Below, piece after piece: positions 43,586-52,783 of a stretch of DNA of 64,000 nucleotides. The notes under the pieces were generated by a model. It was not told the DNA's origin and did no database searches. It saw nothing but the letters and a program-made list of their open reading frames with translations. How positions within the stretch are numbered: position 1 is the first letter of the stretch; every line of letters begins with the position of its first letter. Both the position numbers and the translations under genes were made by a program. The DNA lies in assembly GCF_900112135.1 (NCBI RefSeq), contig NZ_FOLC01000006.1, forward strand, positions 1 to 64,000, given 5' to 3'. This DNA comes from Collimonas sp. OK412. Its GTDB lineage: Bacteria > Pseudomonadota > Gammaproteobacteria > Burkholderiales > Burkholderiaceae_D.

Positions 43586-45040
43586 TCAGATCCCGCCCAT
43601 GCACAGGTACTTGATCACCTGGTAATCTTCGATCCCGTATTTCGACCCCTCACGCCCCAGGCCCGATTGCTTGACGCCGCCGAACGGCGCCACTTCATTC
43701 GAGATCAGGCCGGTATTGATGCCGACCATGCCGCTTTCCAGGCCCTCGGCGACGCGCCAGATGCGGCCGATATCGCGCGAATAGAAATAGCTGGCAAGGC
43801 CGAATTCGGTGTCGTTGGCCAGCGCCAGCACTTCGTCGTCAGTCTTGAAGCGGAACAGCGGCGCCATCGGACCGAAAGTCTCTTCGCGCGCCACCATCAT
43901 GTCGGAAGTCACATCGACCAGCACGGTCGGTTCGAAGAAACTCTGGCCGAGTGCATGGCGCTTGCCGCCGGCCAGGATGCGCGCGCCTTTCGCCACCGCA
44001 TCGGCGATATGCTGCTCGACCTTGGCGACCGCCTTCTGGTCGATCAGGGGACCTTGCGTGACGCCCTCTTGCTGGCCGTTGCCGACCTTCAGCTTAGCCA
44101 CCGCGGCCACCAGTTTTTCAGCGAATGCATCGTAGATGCCATCCTGCACATACAAGCGGTTGGCGCAGACGCAGGTCTGGCCGGCGTTACGGTATTTGGA
44201 GGCCATTGCGCCTTCGACGGCGGCATCCAGGTCGGCGTCGTCGAACACGATGAACGGCGCATTGCCGCCCAGCTCCAGCGACAGTTTCTTGATAGTGGCC
44301 GCGCATTGTTCCATCAGCAAACGGCCGACGCCGGTAGAACCGGTAAAGGTGAGCTTGCGCACCACCGGGTTGCTGGTCATTTCGGCGCCGATTTCACGGG
44401 CAGAGCCGGTCACCACGCTGAACACGCCGGCCGGGATGCCTGCGCGCTCGGCCAGCACCGCCAGCGCCAGCGCCGAGAACGGCGTCGATTCGGCCGGCTT
44501 GAGCACCATGGTGCAGCCGGCGGCCAGCGCCGGACCGGCTTTGCGGGTGATCATCGCGGCCGGGAAATTCCATGGCGTGATCGCCGCGCAAACGCCGATC
44601 GGCTCTTTCACCACCACGATCCGCGAACTCGGCGACGGCGATGGAATGGTGTCGCCGCCGGCGCGCTTGCCCTCTTCCGCGAACCATTCGATGAACGATG
44701 CGGCGTAGGCGATTTCCCCTTTGGCTTCAGCCAGCGGCTTGCCTTGCTCGACCGTCATGATCAGCGCCAGGTCGTCCAGGTTGGCCAGCATCAGGTCGTT
44801 CCATTTGCGCAGCACGATGCTGCGTTCCTTGGCGGTCTTGCGCCGCCACTGGCGCCAGGCTTCGTTGGCTGCGGCGATCGCGCGCCTGGTTTCGGCAGCG
44901 CCCATCAGCGGCACGCTGCCGATGGTTTCGCCGGTGGCCGGATTGGTCACGGGATGCGTGGCGCCGCTGTCGGCGCCGCACCACTCGCCGTTGACATAGG
45001 CTTGCTGGCGGAACAATGAGGGATCTTTTAATTGCATCAT
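43586..45040 (-). CDS. gabD: NAD(P)-dependent succinate-semialdehyde dehydrogenase
   Basis: 484 residues from the ATG at 45040 (MMQLKDPSLFRQQAYVNGEW), preceded by TAGGAGTCACCCC. Aldehyde dehydrogenase motifs: PWNFPAAM, FTGSTGVGR, catalytic Glu in LELGGNAPF and catalytic Cys in NAGQTCVCANR. Length and sequence match GabD, which oxidises succinate semialdehyde to succinate. Last gene of the gabT-ABC-gabD set. Confidence 0.95.
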   Translation of the reverse strand: MMQLKDPSLFRQQAYVNGEWCGADSGATHPVTNPATGETIGSVPLMGAAETRRAIAAANEAWRQWRRKTAKERSIVLRKWNDLMLANLDDLALIMTVEQGKPLAEAKGEIAYAASFIEWFAEEGKRAGGDTIPSPSPSSRIVVVKEPIGVCAAITPWNFPAAMITRKAGPALAAGCTMVLKPAESTPFSALALAVLAERAGIPAGVFSVVTGSAREIGAEMTSNPVVRKLTFTGSTGVGRLLMEQCAATIKKLSLELGGNAPFIVFDDADLDAAVEGAMASKYRNAGQTCVCANRLYVQDGIYDAFAEKLVAAVAKLKVGNGQQEGVTQGPLIDQKAVAKVEQHIADAVAKGARILAGGKRHALGQSFFEPTVLVDVTSDMMVAREETFGPMAPLFRFKTDDEVLALANDTEFGLASYFYSRDIGRIWRVAEGLESGMVGINTGLISNEVAPFGGVKQSGLGREGSKYGIEDYQVIKYLCMGGI

Positions 45041-45118
45041 GGGGTGACTCCTATGAACATTGAAGACACGCATACCAGGTTGCGATATGCGTGCTGAGAA
45101 GCAGTGCTCTGCAAGCGG

Positions 45119-45952
45119 CTAGAATTTGGCGAGCGCCTTGTTGCGTCCGCGTATCCATTCCAGCACCAGCAGCAGGCAGGTGGAAAACACGATCAGGATG
45201 GTGGCCAGCGCAGCGATGGTCGGGCTGATGTTTTCCTTGATGCCGGTAAACATCTGGCGTGGCAAGGTGGCTTGGCCGGGGCCGGCTACGAACAAGGTTA
45301 CCACTACATCGTCGAACGAGGTGGCGAAGGCGAACAAGGCGCCGGAAATCAAGCCAGGCGCAATCACCGGCAAGGTAATCCGGAAAAAAGTGGAGAGCGG
45401 ATTGGCGCCCAGGCTGAGGCTGGCGCGCACCAGGTTCTGGTTGAAACCTTGCAGCGTCGCCAGCACCGTGGTCACCACGAAAGGCGCGCCGAGCGCCGCA
45501 TGCGCCAGGATCAGGCCGGTATAACTGTCGGACAAGCCGATCTGCGCAAAGAACAGATACACGCCGACGCCCACCACCACCACCGGCACCACCATCGGCG
45601 AGATCAGCACCGCCATCAGCAAACCCTTGCCGTGGAAATCCGCCTTGTTCAGGCCGACCGCCGCCAGGGTGCCGAGTATGGTTGCCAGCACGGTCGCCAA
45701 CGGCGCCACGATGAAGCTGTTTTTCGCGGCGCTGACCCATTCTTCCGAATGCACCAGGTTCTGGTACCAGCGCATCGAAAAACCGTGGATCGGATACACC
45801 AGGAAAGTGCTGTCGCTGAACGACAGCGGAATGATCACCAGGATCGGCAGCAGCAGGAACAGCAGCACCAGCAGGTTGAAGCCGCGCGAAAAGAAAAACC
45901 AGGCGCGTTCGGCCAGCGAGACGTAAGGAGGAAATTGTGGAAGCAGTTTCAT
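45119..45952 (-). CDS. ABC transporter permease (PotC/YdcV type)
   Basis: 277 residues from the ATG at 45952 (MKLLPQFPPYVSLAERAWFF). Six membrane segments, with the EAA-like loop RASLSLGANPLSTFFRITLPVIAPGLISG. Starts 4 nt after the other permease stops (45957), so co-translated. Confidence 0.92.
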   Translation of the reverse strand: MKLLPQFPPYVSLAERAWFFFSRGFNLLVLLFLLLPILVIIPLSFSDSTFLVYPIHGFSMRWYQNLVHSEEWVSAAKNSFIVAPLATVLATILGTLAAVGLNKADFHGKGLLMAVLISPMVVPVVVVGVGVYLFFAQIGLSDSYTGLILAHAALGAPFVVTTVLATLQGFNQNLVRASLSLGANPLSTFFRITLPVIAPGLISGALFAFATSFDDVVVTLFVAGPGQATLPRQMFTGIKENISPTIAALATILIVFSTCLLLVLEWIRGRNKALAKF

Positions 45953-45956
45953 CTTC

Positions 45957-47246
45957 TTATCCCATCGCCACGTCGTTTTTGGTGAAGCGGCGGTACACGC
46001 CGTACAGCACCAGCGTCGCGGCAAACAGCAACGCGCCCAGCGCGCACGCCATGCCCCAGTTGATGGTGACATTGGTGAAATAAGCGATGTAATAGCTCAC
46101 CATCTGCTCATTCGGCCCGCCCAGCAGCGCCGGCGTAATGTAGTAGCCGACCGACAGGATGAACACCAGCAAGGCGCCGGCGCCGATGCCAGGATAGGTT
46201 TGCGGCACATACACGCGCCAGAACGCGGCGAACGGATGGCTGCCGAGCGACACCGCGGCGCGCAGGTAGGTTGGCGGTATGGCCTTCATCACGCTATACA
46301 GCGGCAGGATCATGAACGGCAGTAGGATGTGGGTCATGGCGATATACACGCCGATGCGGTTGAACAGCAGTTCCAGCGGCGCCTGGGTCAGGCCGGTCGC
46401 CATCAGCGCCTTGTTGACCAGGCCTTCCGACTGCAGCAATACGATCCAGGCCGCGACCCGCACCAGGATCGAGGTCCAGAACGGAATCAGCACCAGGATC
46501 ATGAACAGGTTGGCGCGCCGTTCCGACATGGTCGACAGCCAGTACGCCAGCGGATAACCGAGCGCCAGGCAAGCCAGGGTAGCGACCAGTCCCATCCAGA
46601 ACGTGCGGCCGAAAATCTTCTGGTATACCGATGCGCTTGGATCGGCTTTTTCGATATGGCCGAACGCGTCCTGCTTCAGGTCCAGCGCCGCCAGCAGGTA
46701 GTACGGCGAATATGGCGCGCCGTTCTTGGCGATCGCCTGCCAGTACGGCAGCTGGCTCCATTGCTCATCGATGTCGATCAGCGCCTGCTTGATTTGCGCA
46801 GGCGGCAACGGTTTGCCGTCGGCATCCAGCAAAGGCAAGGCGCGCGCGGTTTTCATGATGATGGAACGGGCGCCCGAGATTTCCGAATTGAGGCGGCGCG
46901 CCAACGAGCCGGCCGAACTGTCTTCCCTGGCGCGCAGCAGGTCGCTGGCGAGGCCGGCGTAGGCGGCGTCCGGCGGCGCGCTCTTGCGGTCCCAGTTGCT
47001 CAGCGCGGCCACGGTATGCGGCAGCGTGGCGGCGACTTCCGGATTTTCCACAGCGCGCTTGAGCAGCATCGCGATCGGCACCAGGAAAGTCAGCAGCAGG
47101 AAAATCGCCAGCGGCGCGATCAGCGCCAGCGCCGCGGCGCGCTTGCGGAACTGGGCCTGGCGCAACTCACGCCTGAGCTGGGAATTCTGCGGTGATGCGG
47201 GCGGCGTCATGGCAGGACTGACGCCGGCAGATGCAATAGAAGTCAT
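45957..47246 (-). CDS. ABC transporter permease with enlarged N-terminal loop (PotB-like)
   Basis: 429 residues against 285 for PotB. A first hydrophobic segment at 37-62 is followed by an unusual ~145-residue extracytoplasmic insert (about 65-210, with PHTVAALSNWDRKSAPPD, EISGARSIIMKTARALP) before the usual TM set and EAA loop RAAVSLGSHPFAAFWRVYVPQTYPG. Such enlarged permeases are known in GABA/polyamine-type importers of alpha- and betaproteobacteria. Alternative start M13. Confidence 0.9.
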   Translation of the reverse strand: MTSIASAGVSPAMTPPASPQNSQLRRELRQAQFRKRAAALALIAPLAIFLLLTFLVPIAMLLKRAVENPEVAATLPHTVAALSNWDRKSAPPDAAYAGLASDLLRAREDSSAGSLARRLNSEISGARSIIMKTARALPLLDADGKPLPPAQIKQALIDIDEQWSQLPYWQAIAKNGAPYSPYYLLAALDLKQDAFGHIEKADPSASVYQKIFGRTFWMGLVATLACLALGYPLAYWLSTMSERRANLFMILVLIPFWTSILVRVAAWIVLLQSEGLVNKALMATGLTQAPLELLFNRIGVYIAMTHILLPFMILPLYSVMKAIPPTYLRAAVSLGSHPFAAFWRVYVPQTYPGIGAGALLVFILSVGYYITPALLGGPNEQMVSYYIAYFTNVTINWGMACALGALLFAATLVLYGVYRRFTKNDVAMG

Positions 47247-47329
47247 GGTGTTCCGGGTGCGCTAGATGATGAATTGCAAAGAACCGCCGCAAGCCGTGGA
47301 CAACACGGCTTGCGGCCATGCCAGTCTGC

Positions 47330-48370
47330 TTACTTGGCGGCCCAGGCCGTGAAACGCTGCTCCAGTTCTTCACCATGGTCGGTCCAGAACGACAGGCTCA
47401 GTTGCAAGGCGTCCTTGGCATTGGTCGGCGAGGTCGGCAGGTTAGCCAGCGTTTTCGGATCGAGCAGCTTGAGCGCCTGGTTGTTCACCGGACCGTAGGA
47501 GATATTGCTGGCGTAAGCCTTTTGCGAATCCGGCTTGCTGGCGAAGGCAATGAATTTCTCGGCGTCGGCCTTGTTCGGCGTGCCCTTTGGAATCACCCAG
47601 AAATCCAGCGTGTAGATGCTGCCGATCCAGCTCACCTTCAGGTTCTTGCCTTCCCGTTGCGCGGCGTCGATACGGCCGTTGAATGCGGTCGACATCACGA
47701 CATCGCCCGCCACCAGGAATTGCGGCGGCTGGGCGCCGGCTTCCCACCACTGGATATTCGGCTTGAGCTCATCCAGCTTCTTGAAGGCGCGGTCGACGCC
47801 GGCTTTGGTGCCGAGCAGCTTGTAGACGTCTTTCGGCGCCACACCGTCCGCCATCAGCGCAAATTCCAGCGTGTACTCGGCGCCCTTCTTCATGGCGCGC
47901 TTGCCTGGGAATTTCTTGGTGTCCCAGAAATCAGCCCAGGTTTTCGGCGCGGTCTTGAGCTTGTCGGCATCGTAGGCCAGCACGGTCGACCAGACGAAAG
48001 CGCCGACACCGCATTCATGGATGGCGGCAGGGCTGAAATCGGCCTTGTTGCCGATCTTGCTGAAGTCGATCTTTTCCAGCAAGCCTTCTTCGCAGGCGCG
48101 GCCGATATCGCCGGCATCTACTTCCACTACATCCCAGCTGACCTTCTTGGCTTCGACCATGGCTTTGACCTTGGCCAGCTCGCCGTTGAATTCGACGACC
48201 GTGATCTTGTCGCCGCTAGCCTTGGCGTAGGGATCGATGTAGGCCACTTTTTGCGCCGCGCCGTTGGCGCCGCCGAAATTGACCACCGTCAAGGCTGCCG
48301 CCTGCGCCATGCCTACTGCAGCCAACGCCAGTACAACGCTGCTAAAAACAGGTTTGAATATCGACTTCAT
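47330..48370 (-). CDS. ABC transporter substrate-binding protein (GABA/polyamine-type)
   Basis: 346 residues from the ATG at 48370 after CCGAGGAGACGTG. Sec signal peptide to about residue 25 (ALAAVGMAQA). The mature protein opens ALTVVNFGGANGAAQK and has WDVVEVDAGDIGRACEEGLLEKID, the pattern of polyamine/GABA-binding proteins related to the Agrobacterium GABA-binding protein. The gab genes at each end support GABA as the ligand. Confidence 0.9.
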   Translation of the reverse strand: MKSIFKPVFSSVVLALAAVGMAQAAALTVVNFGGANGAAQKVAYIDPYAKASGDKITVVEFNGELAKVKAMVEAKKVSWDVVEVDAGDIGRACEEGLLEKIDFSKIGNKADFSPAAIHECGVGAFVWSTVLAYDADKLKTAPKTWADFWDTKKFPGKRAMKKGAEYTLEFALMADGVAPKDVYKLLGTKAGVDRAFKKLDELKPNIQWWEAGAQPPQFLVAGDVVMSTAFNGRIDAAQREGKNLKVSWIGSIYTLDFWVIPKGTPNKADAEKFIAFASKPDSQKAYASNISYGPVNNQALKLLDPKTLANLPTSPTNAKDALQLSLSFWTDHGEELEQRFTAWAAK

Positions 48371-48423
48371 CACGTCTCCTCGGGATTTAAAAAAAAGCAA
48401 ATGCGAACAAGTGCGGAAAATTT

Positions 48424-49572
48424 TCAAATGAAAATGCGCAGGTGCTTGGGATCTATGTCCAATGCAACCTCTGTGCCTTCGTACAACCCGGCCAGCGCCG
48501 GATCGTTCAGGGAAAGCTTGACGAAACAGTCGTCCTGCTGCGGGATTGCGCAGCGCACCCGCACGTGATCGCCGAAATAGATCAGGCTGCTGACGCTGAC
48601 GCGCAAAGCCTGTTCCGGCGCATCGGCCAGCGGCAACAGGTGGATCCGTTCCGGCCGGATGCAGGCGACCACCTGCCGGCCGACGCCGGCGTCGTTGGCG
48701 TTGAGCCCGCTCAGCAAGCCGCCATGCGGCAAACGCACCGTGCCGTTGGCGCCTTCGCTGGCCGCCAGCACGCCGTTGAAACGGTTGTTGTCGCCGATGA
48801 AACCGGCCACGAACTGGTTTTCGGGATATTCGTAGAGACGGTCGACCACCGCCAGCTGCTGGATGATGCCCTGGTCGAACACGGCGACGCGGTCTGACAT
48901 GGTCAGCGCTTCGCTCTGGTCATGGGTGACGTAGACAAAGGTCACGCCGAGCCGCTTGTGCAGGGCTTTCAGTTCCAGCTGCATGTGTTCGCGCAGCTGC
49001 TTGTCGAGCGCGCCCAGCGGCTCGTCCATCAGCACCAGCTTGGGATCGAACACCAGCGCCCGCGCCAGCGCGATGCGCTGCTGCTGGCCGCCGGACAGCT
49101 GCGCCGGATAACGGTCGCCGAACTTGCCCATCTGCACCATGTCCAGCGCTTTCTTGACCTTGCCGGCCCGTTCGCTGCCGCTGATGTTGCGCACCCGCAG
49201 CGGATAGGCGACGTTTTGCGCCACCGTCATGTGCGGGAACAGCGCATAGTTCTGGAACACCATGCCGATGTTGCGTTTATGCGGCGGCACCTTGTTGAGC
49301 AGCTGGCCGTCCAGGCGGATTTCGCCGCCGGTGGGGAACTCGAAGCCGGCCAGCATCATCAGGCAGGTGGTCTTGCCGGAACCGGACGGCCCGAGCAAGG
49401 TCAGGAACTCGCCGCGCTGGATATCCAGGTTGAGGTCCTTGACCACCAGGTTCTCGCCGTCGTAGGTTTTCTTGACGCCGGAAAACTGCACCAGGATATC
49501 CGGCGCGCCTGGTTTATCGGCAACTTCCTTGGACACCAAGGGCAAGTGGGTGGCGATATTTTCTTGCTTCAA
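48424..49572 (-). CDS. ABC transporter ATP-binding protein (PotA-like)
   Basis: 382 residues. Walker A GPSGSGKTT, Q-loop VFQNYALFPHMTV, signature LSGGQQQR, Walker B LVLMDEPLGALD, H-loop VYVTHDQSEAL and a C-terminal TOBE domain. Powers the two permeases. Confidence 0.95.
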   Translation of the reverse strand: MKQENIATHLPLVSKEVADKPGAPDILVQFSGVKKTYDGENLVVKDLNLDIQRGEFLTLLGPSGSGKTTCLMMLAGFEFPTGGEIRLDGQLLNKVPPHKRNIGMVFQNYALFPHMTVAQNVAYPLRVRNISGSERAGKVKKALDMVQMGKFGDRYPAQLSGGQQQRIALARALVFDPKLVLMDEPLGALDKQLREHMQLELKALHKRLGVTFVYVTHDQSEALTMSDRVAVFDQGIIQQLAVVDRLYEYPENQFVAGFIGDNNRFNGVLAASEGANGTVRLPHGGLLSGLNANDAGVGRQVVACIRPERIHLLPLADAPEQALRVSVSSLIYFGDHVRVRCAIPQQDDCFVKLSLNDPALAGLYEGTEVALDIDPKHLRIFI

Positions 49573-49628
49573 CTCAATCTCCCGACAAGTTTCAACCTAG
49601 ATTTGGTAGTTGAACGGATGCGAGCGTG

Positions 49629-49716
49629 CATTTTTCCGGTTCTCTGGCTAGGCGCGACGACGACGTGGACTCCATTCCACTAGGAGGAGCAACGACGCCA
49701 GAGGACCGGAAAAATG
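49629..49716. repeat. Dispersed repeat, copy 2 (shared core, different arms)
   Basis: Arms 49629-49648 and 49697-49716 are complementary with one mismatch over 20 bp. The core CTAGGCGCGACGACG (49648-49662) equals that at 31275-31289, and AGGAGGAGCAACGACG (49683-49698) parallels AGGAGAAGCAACAACG. The arms differ from copy 1 in sequence. It lies between the PotA-like and gabT genes. Confidence 0.7.
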
Positions 49717-49824
49717 TGCAATCGCGCCCGTAGCGCTTTCACCCAATGGGCAAACATCATTAAACGAAAGATAAACAGCGTTCATAAGGCTTTTCAGACT
49801 CAAATGAGCGGTCAACTGCCAAAT

Positions 49825-51147
49825 CTAGGTTCTAGCTGCGGCAACGGTGCGCATCGCTGCGCTCAGGATGGCCAGCGCCTCATCCATCAAGTTATCCTCT
49901 ATGGTCAGCGGAAACAAGAAGCGGATCGCATTACTGTAGACCCCGCAGCTCAACAACAGCAAGCCGTTTTTGAGCGCCTCGGCCTGGACCTTCTTGGTGA
50001 ACTCGGCATCCGGCAAGCGCGTGCCGGGATGCAGGAATTCCACCGCCACCATCGCACCCAGGCCGCGGATGTCGGCAATCTGCGGAATCTCGGCGCGCAG
50101 GCCTTCCAGCACCTGTTTCAGCTTGGCGCCCAGCAAGTTGGCGCGTTCCACCAGTTTTTCTTCTTCGATCACGTCCAGCACGGCCAGCGCCGAAGCGACC
50201 GCCAGCGGATTGCCGGCGTAAGTGCCGCCCAGGCCGCCGGGCGCCGCCGCATCCATGATCTCGGCGCGGCCGCACACAGCCGACAACGGCATGCCGCCGG
50301 CCAGGCTCTTGGCCATCGTCATCAGGTCCGGGATCACGCCGGAATGCTCTACCGCAAACAGCTTGCCGGTGCGGGCAAAACCGGTTTGCACTTCATCTAC
50401 CACCAGCAGGATGCCGTGCTCGTCGCACAAGGCGCGCAGCGCCTGCATCAAGGCCGGCGGCGCAGCGTAGAAACCGCCCTCGCCTTGCACCGGCTCCAGG
50501 ATGATGGCGGCGACCCGCTTGGGATCGACGTCGGCCTTGAACAGCGCCTGCAGTGCGGCCAGCGAACTTTCCACGCTGACGCCATGCAATTCCATCGGGA
50601 ACGGCACATGGTAGACCTCCGCCGGGAACGGACCGAAACCGACCTTGTACGGCACCACTTTGCCGGTCAGCGCCATGCCCATCATGGTGCGGCCGTGGAA
50701 CGCGCCGGAAAACGCGATCACGGCGCTGCGGCCGGTGGCGGCGCGGGCGATCTTGACGGCGTTCTCTACCGCTTCGGCGCCGGTCGAGAAGAAGGTGGTT
50801 TTTTTGGCATGGCCGCCAGGCGTGATGGCGTTGATGCGCTCCGCCAGTTCGACATAGCTGGCGTAAGGCACGATCTGGTAGGCGGTATGGGTGAACTTGC
50901 CGAGCTGTTCCTGGATCGCCGCTACCAGTTTGGGATGGCGATGGCCGGTGTTGAGGACGGCGATGCCGGCCGCGAAATCGATGAAGCGGCGGTTTTCCAC
51001 ATCCCAGATTTCGGCATTCAAGGCATGCGAGGCGTAGAAATCGCACATGACGCCGACACCGCGCGGGGTGGCGGCATTTTTCCGTTGATGCAGTGCAGCG
51101 TTGGTGGTTGCCGCTGCCGCGGCTGCGTGGTATCCGTCGTTTTTCAT
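49825..51147 (-). CDS. gabT: 4-aminobutyrate aminotransferase
   Basis: 440 residues from the ATG at 51147 (MKNDGYHAAAAAATTNAALH), preceded by CTAGGAGCCAAG. Class III aminotransferase: PLP Lys in MTMAKSLAGGMP, FSTGAEAVENAVKIARAATG, VVDEVQTGFARTG. Converts GABA to succinate semialdehyde, the GabD substrate. First gene of the cluster; divergent to gabR. Confidence 0.95.
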   Translation of the reverse strand: MKNDGYHAAAAAATTNAALHQRKNAATPRGVGVMCDFYASHALNAEIWDVENRRFIDFAAGIAVLNTGHRHPKLVAAIQEQLGKFTHTAYQIVPYASYVELAERINAITPGGHAKKTTFFSTGAEAVENAVKIARAATGRSAVIAFSGAFHGRTMMGMALTGKVVPYKVGFGPFPAEVYHVPFPMELHGVSVESSLAALQALFKADVDPKRVAAIILEPVQGEGGFYAAPPALMQALRALCDEHGILLVVDEVQTGFARTGKLFAVEHSGVIPDLMTMAKSLAGGMPLSAVCGRAEIMDAAAPGGLGGTYAGNPLAVASALAVLDVIEEEKLVERANLLGAKLKQVLEGLRAEIPQIADIRGLGAMVAVEFLHPGTRLPDAEFTKKVQAEALKNGLLLLSCGVYSNAIRFLFPLTIEDNLMDEALAILSAAMRTVAAART

Positions 51148-51214
51148 CTTGGCTCCTAGAATCGATATGCATTTTTTGTACAAGCTTTGATGCATACTAA
51201 GGCCGAGCTGGATC

Positions 51215-51220
51215 TATAAT
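51215..51220 (+). promoter_or_regulatory. Possible -10 element of gabR
   Basis: TATAAT at 51215-51220, 35 nt before the gabR start. No -35 at normal spacing, which suits a regulated promoter. The 107-nt gabT-gabR gap is the natural site for GabR binding. Confidence 0.35.
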
Positions 51221-51254
51221 ATAGTGCCACTTTCAGTTTTCTAATGGAGCCACT

Positions 51255-52763
51255 TTGCGCATCGCCTCGCTCACCGATTTTTTGCTGATGCGCATGGAAC
51301 GCGGCGCCGACGGCGCCAAGGCGGCCAAGGGCACAGGCGCGCCGCTCAACCGGCAGATCTACCAGGCCATCCGCGAAGCCATCCTGTCGCAGCTGCTGCC
51401 GTCCGGCTGGCAACTGCCGTCTTCGCGCGACCTGGCGCGCGAGCTGGCCATATCGCGCAATACCGTGACCTATGCCTACGAACAGCTGATCGCCGAGGGT
51501 TACCTGGAAACCCGCGCCGGCGCCGGCACCTTCATCGCCGACACCACGCCCGACCAGATTCCCGAAGTCCGCCTGAACACCCCGCCGCTGACCGACCCCA
51601 GCGGCCAGTCGGAACTGTCGGCCCATGGCGCGGCGCTGATCCAGCAAGCCGGCGTCAGCGATTTGCAGTGGGGCGCGTTCATGCCGGGCGTGCCGGACGT
51701 CACCCTGTTCCCGAACAAGATCTGGAGCCGCCTGCAAAACAAGCACTGGCGCCGTTCGCGCGCCGAACTGCTGACCTACGGCGATGCCGGCGGCTACCTG
51801 CCGCTGCGCGAAGCGGTCGCCGAATACCTGCGCATCGCGCGTTCGGTCAACTGCAATGCCAGCCAGGTGATCATCACCACCGGCATCCACCAGTCGCTGG
51901 ACATCGTGGTCAAGCTGCTGGGCGAGCATGGCGACAGCGCCTGGGTCGAAGATCCGTGCTACTGGGGCACACGCAGCGTGCTCAATTCGCTTGGCATCAA
52001 GCCGGTGGCGATCCCGGTCGACGCCGAAGGCATGCGCATGCGCCTGGCCAACCTGCGCCAGCCGCCGCGTTTCATCTGCGCCACGCCGTCGCACCAGTAT
52101 CCGCTGGGCATGGTGATGAGCTTGTCGCGGCGGCGCATGCTGCTGGAATATGCAGCGACCCGCAAGGTCTGGATCATCGAGGACGACTACGACAGCGAAT
52201 TCCGCTACGGCAGCCGGCCGCTGGCGTCCTTGCAAGGCATGGATACCGACGACCGCGTGCTGTACATGGGCACCTTCAGCAAGACCATGTTTCCCAGCCT
52301 GCGCATCGGTTTCATGGTGGTGCCGGAATCGCTGGCGCCGGCGTTCGCGACCGGCGTCTCCGAGCTGTATCGCGGCAGCCAGGTTTTCATGCAGGCGATC
52401 ATGGCCGATTTCATGACCGAAGGCCATTTTGCGTCGCACATCCGGCGCATGCGGGTCTTGTATGCGGAGCGCCTGCACCTGCTGCAGGTTGCGATCGAAC
52501 GGCATTTCGGCGACCGCATCACGCTCACCGGCGGCGAAGCCGGCCTGCACCTGGCGCTGGGCTTGCCGCCGCAATGCGACGACCTGGCCATCAGCCGCGC
52601 CGCGCGCGCCGAGGGAATCGTGGCGCGGCCGCTATCGCGCTATTTCATGAACGCCGGCGCCAGGCACCAGGGTTTGCTGCTGGGTTATGCCTGCGTGCCG
52701 AATGAACAGATCGCACCGGCTTTCGACAAGCTGGCGGCGATCATAAAAACCCACTGGAAATGA
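51255..52763 (+). CDS. gabR: MocR/GabR-type regulator of the gab cluster
   Basis: 502 residues from a TTG at 51255. N-terminal GntR winged helix (LNRQIYQAIREAILSQLLPSGWQLPSSRDLARELAISRNTVTYAYEQLIAEGYLETRAGAGTFI), then a fold-type-I aminotransferase-like domain with the PLP Lys in GTFSKTMFPSLRIGF. MocR/GabR proteins use PLP and GABA to activate gabT/gabD. Divergent from gabT. Confidence 0.93.
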   Translation: MRIASLTDFLLMRMERGADGAKAAKGTGAPLNRQIYQAIREAILSQLLPSGWQLPSSRDLARELAISRNTVTYAYEQLIAEGYLETRAGAGTFIADTTPDQIPEVRLNTPPLTDPSGQSELSAHGAALIQQAGVSDLQWGAFMPGVPDVTLFPNKIWSRLQNKHWRRSRAELLTYGDAGGYLPLREAVAEYLRIARSVNCNASQVIITTGIHQSLDIVVKLLGEHGDSAWVEDPCYWGTRSVLNSLGIKPVAIPVDAEGMRMRLANLRQPPRFICATPSHQYPLGMVMSLSRRRMLLEYAATRKVWIIEDDYDSEFRYGSRPLASLQGMDTDDRVLYMGTFSKTMFPSLRIGFMVVPESLAPAFATGVSELYRGSQVFMQAIMADFMTEGHFASHIRRMRVLYAERLHLLQVAIERHFGDRITLTGGEAGLHLALGLPPQCDDLAISRAARAEGIVARPLSRYFMNAGARHQGLLLGYACVPNEQIAPAFDKLAAIIKTHWK

Positions 52764-52783
52764 TTTTTAACCAAGGAGATTGC

